A stretch of 64,000 bases of DNA, taken from contig CALLHY010000063.1 of assembly GCA_938009275.1 (NCBI GenBank), positions 1 through 64,000 of the forward strand. The letters run 5' to 3'. This DNA comes from an uncultured bacterium (lineage in GTDB: Bacteria > Cloacimonadota > Cloacimonadia > Cloacimonadales > Cloacimonadaceae). Of the stretch, positions 63,885 through 64,000 are shown piece by piece (position 1 is the first letter of the stretch; every line of letters begins with the position of its first letter). The notes under the pieces were generated by a model. It had not been told where the DNA came from. It did not search any database and saw only the letters and a program-made list of their open reading frames with translations. Position numbers and translations under genes: made by a program.

Positions 63885-63987
63885 GGAACACCGAATTCAT
63901 TCGGTTGGACATGCCGACTTCAGTTAGCATCAGCTCAGTCTTGCCGAATAAATTCGTCAGTGCCAACCGGCTGAAGGCCGGTGTTCC
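63885..63987 (+). repeat. 103-bp REP-like palindromic repeat, right copy
   Basis: It has the same length, inverted ends and hairpins as the left copy, in the same orientation, with about nine substitutions. Confidence 0.88.
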
Positions 63988-64000
63988 AAAGCAATATGCT

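Larger units (their letters stand above)
63121..63987. mobile_element. RAYT transposase flanked by two direct palindromic repeats
   Basis: The two 103-bp repeats begin at 63121 and 63885. They enclose one tyrosine transposase gene with margins of 7 and 24 bp. This is the layout of a REP-associated tyrosine transposase (REPtron) unit, which mobilises or maintains REP sequences. It lies upstream of infC, in the place thrS often occupies, although the gap may simply be a new insertion. Confidence 0.82.

Overview
The window looks like a chromosomal stretch of an uncultured FCB-group bacterium, most likely Candidatus Cloacimonadota. This is an inference. It rests on several secreted proteins ending in a FlgD-like C-terminal sorting module of the type IX secretion kind (W-N-G-x-D near the end, then G-I-Y-F), a moderate GC content, promoters pairing TTGACA with a box resembling the Bacteroidota -7 element, and a UbiA-type prenyltransferase of the kind reported with archaeal-like lipid genes in this superphylum. 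No plasmid, phage or CRISPR locus is visible. The only mobile element is at the right end.

Layout. 1-780 is non-coding tandem repeats. 781-8058 is housekeeping and accessory: an rRNA methyltransferase, an orphan UmuC polymerase, YigZ, a ChaN-like protein, a MEMO/AMMECR1 pair, a Gly-Cys-Leu-Gly tRNA array, a HAD phosphatase and a P-loop protein. 8295-17347 is a secretion and transport block: a secreted peptidylarginine-deiminase-like enzyme, a secreted M14 carboxypeptidase behind an attenuator-like leader, PotABC without PotD, and a LamG protein. 17431-24784 holds three tRNAs, an epimerase, a beta-barrel and a heterodimeric ABC exporter. 24821-29759 holds a propeller lipoprotein, a UbiA enzyme, a GNAT-YoaP protein and a DUF2089/DUF4097 pair. 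29838-40993, on the minus strand, runs prfB (programmed frameshift), uppS, cdsA, a secreted protein and then a surface-glycan set (transporter, Wzx flippase, three glycosyltransferases, a WlbA-like dehydrogenase). 41051-41885 is a gene-free mosaic with a G-quadruplex-like tract. 41886-44379 holds two exported proteins, one with a cut-off sorting domain. 44599-50958 is a TetR-TolC-MFP-RND efflux operon with a NifU-like protein at its end. 51322-62914 is a large minus-strand informational block: infC, rpmI, rplT, pheS, pheT, a coiled-coil gene, zapA, a candidate 6S RNA, rny, ymdB, folD and a lipoprotein. 63121-63987 is a REP-associated tyrosine transposase (RAYT) bracketed by two 103-bp palindromic repeats.

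How the genes fit together. The deiminase and carboxypeptidase both carry export and sorting signals and could process peptides outside the cell, while PotABC imports polyamine-like compounds; this suits an amino-acid-fermenting lifestyle but is inference. uppS and cdsA supply the lipid carrier and phospholipid precursors upstream of a glycan export set. The infC-to-folD block is a translation, cell-division and RNA-turnover cluster. The most noteworthy details are a FolD lacking its catalytic lysine, an infC with no usable ATG, the prfB frameshift, the RAYT/REP element, the attenuator-like leader at 10400-10495 and the candidate 6S RNA beside zapA.
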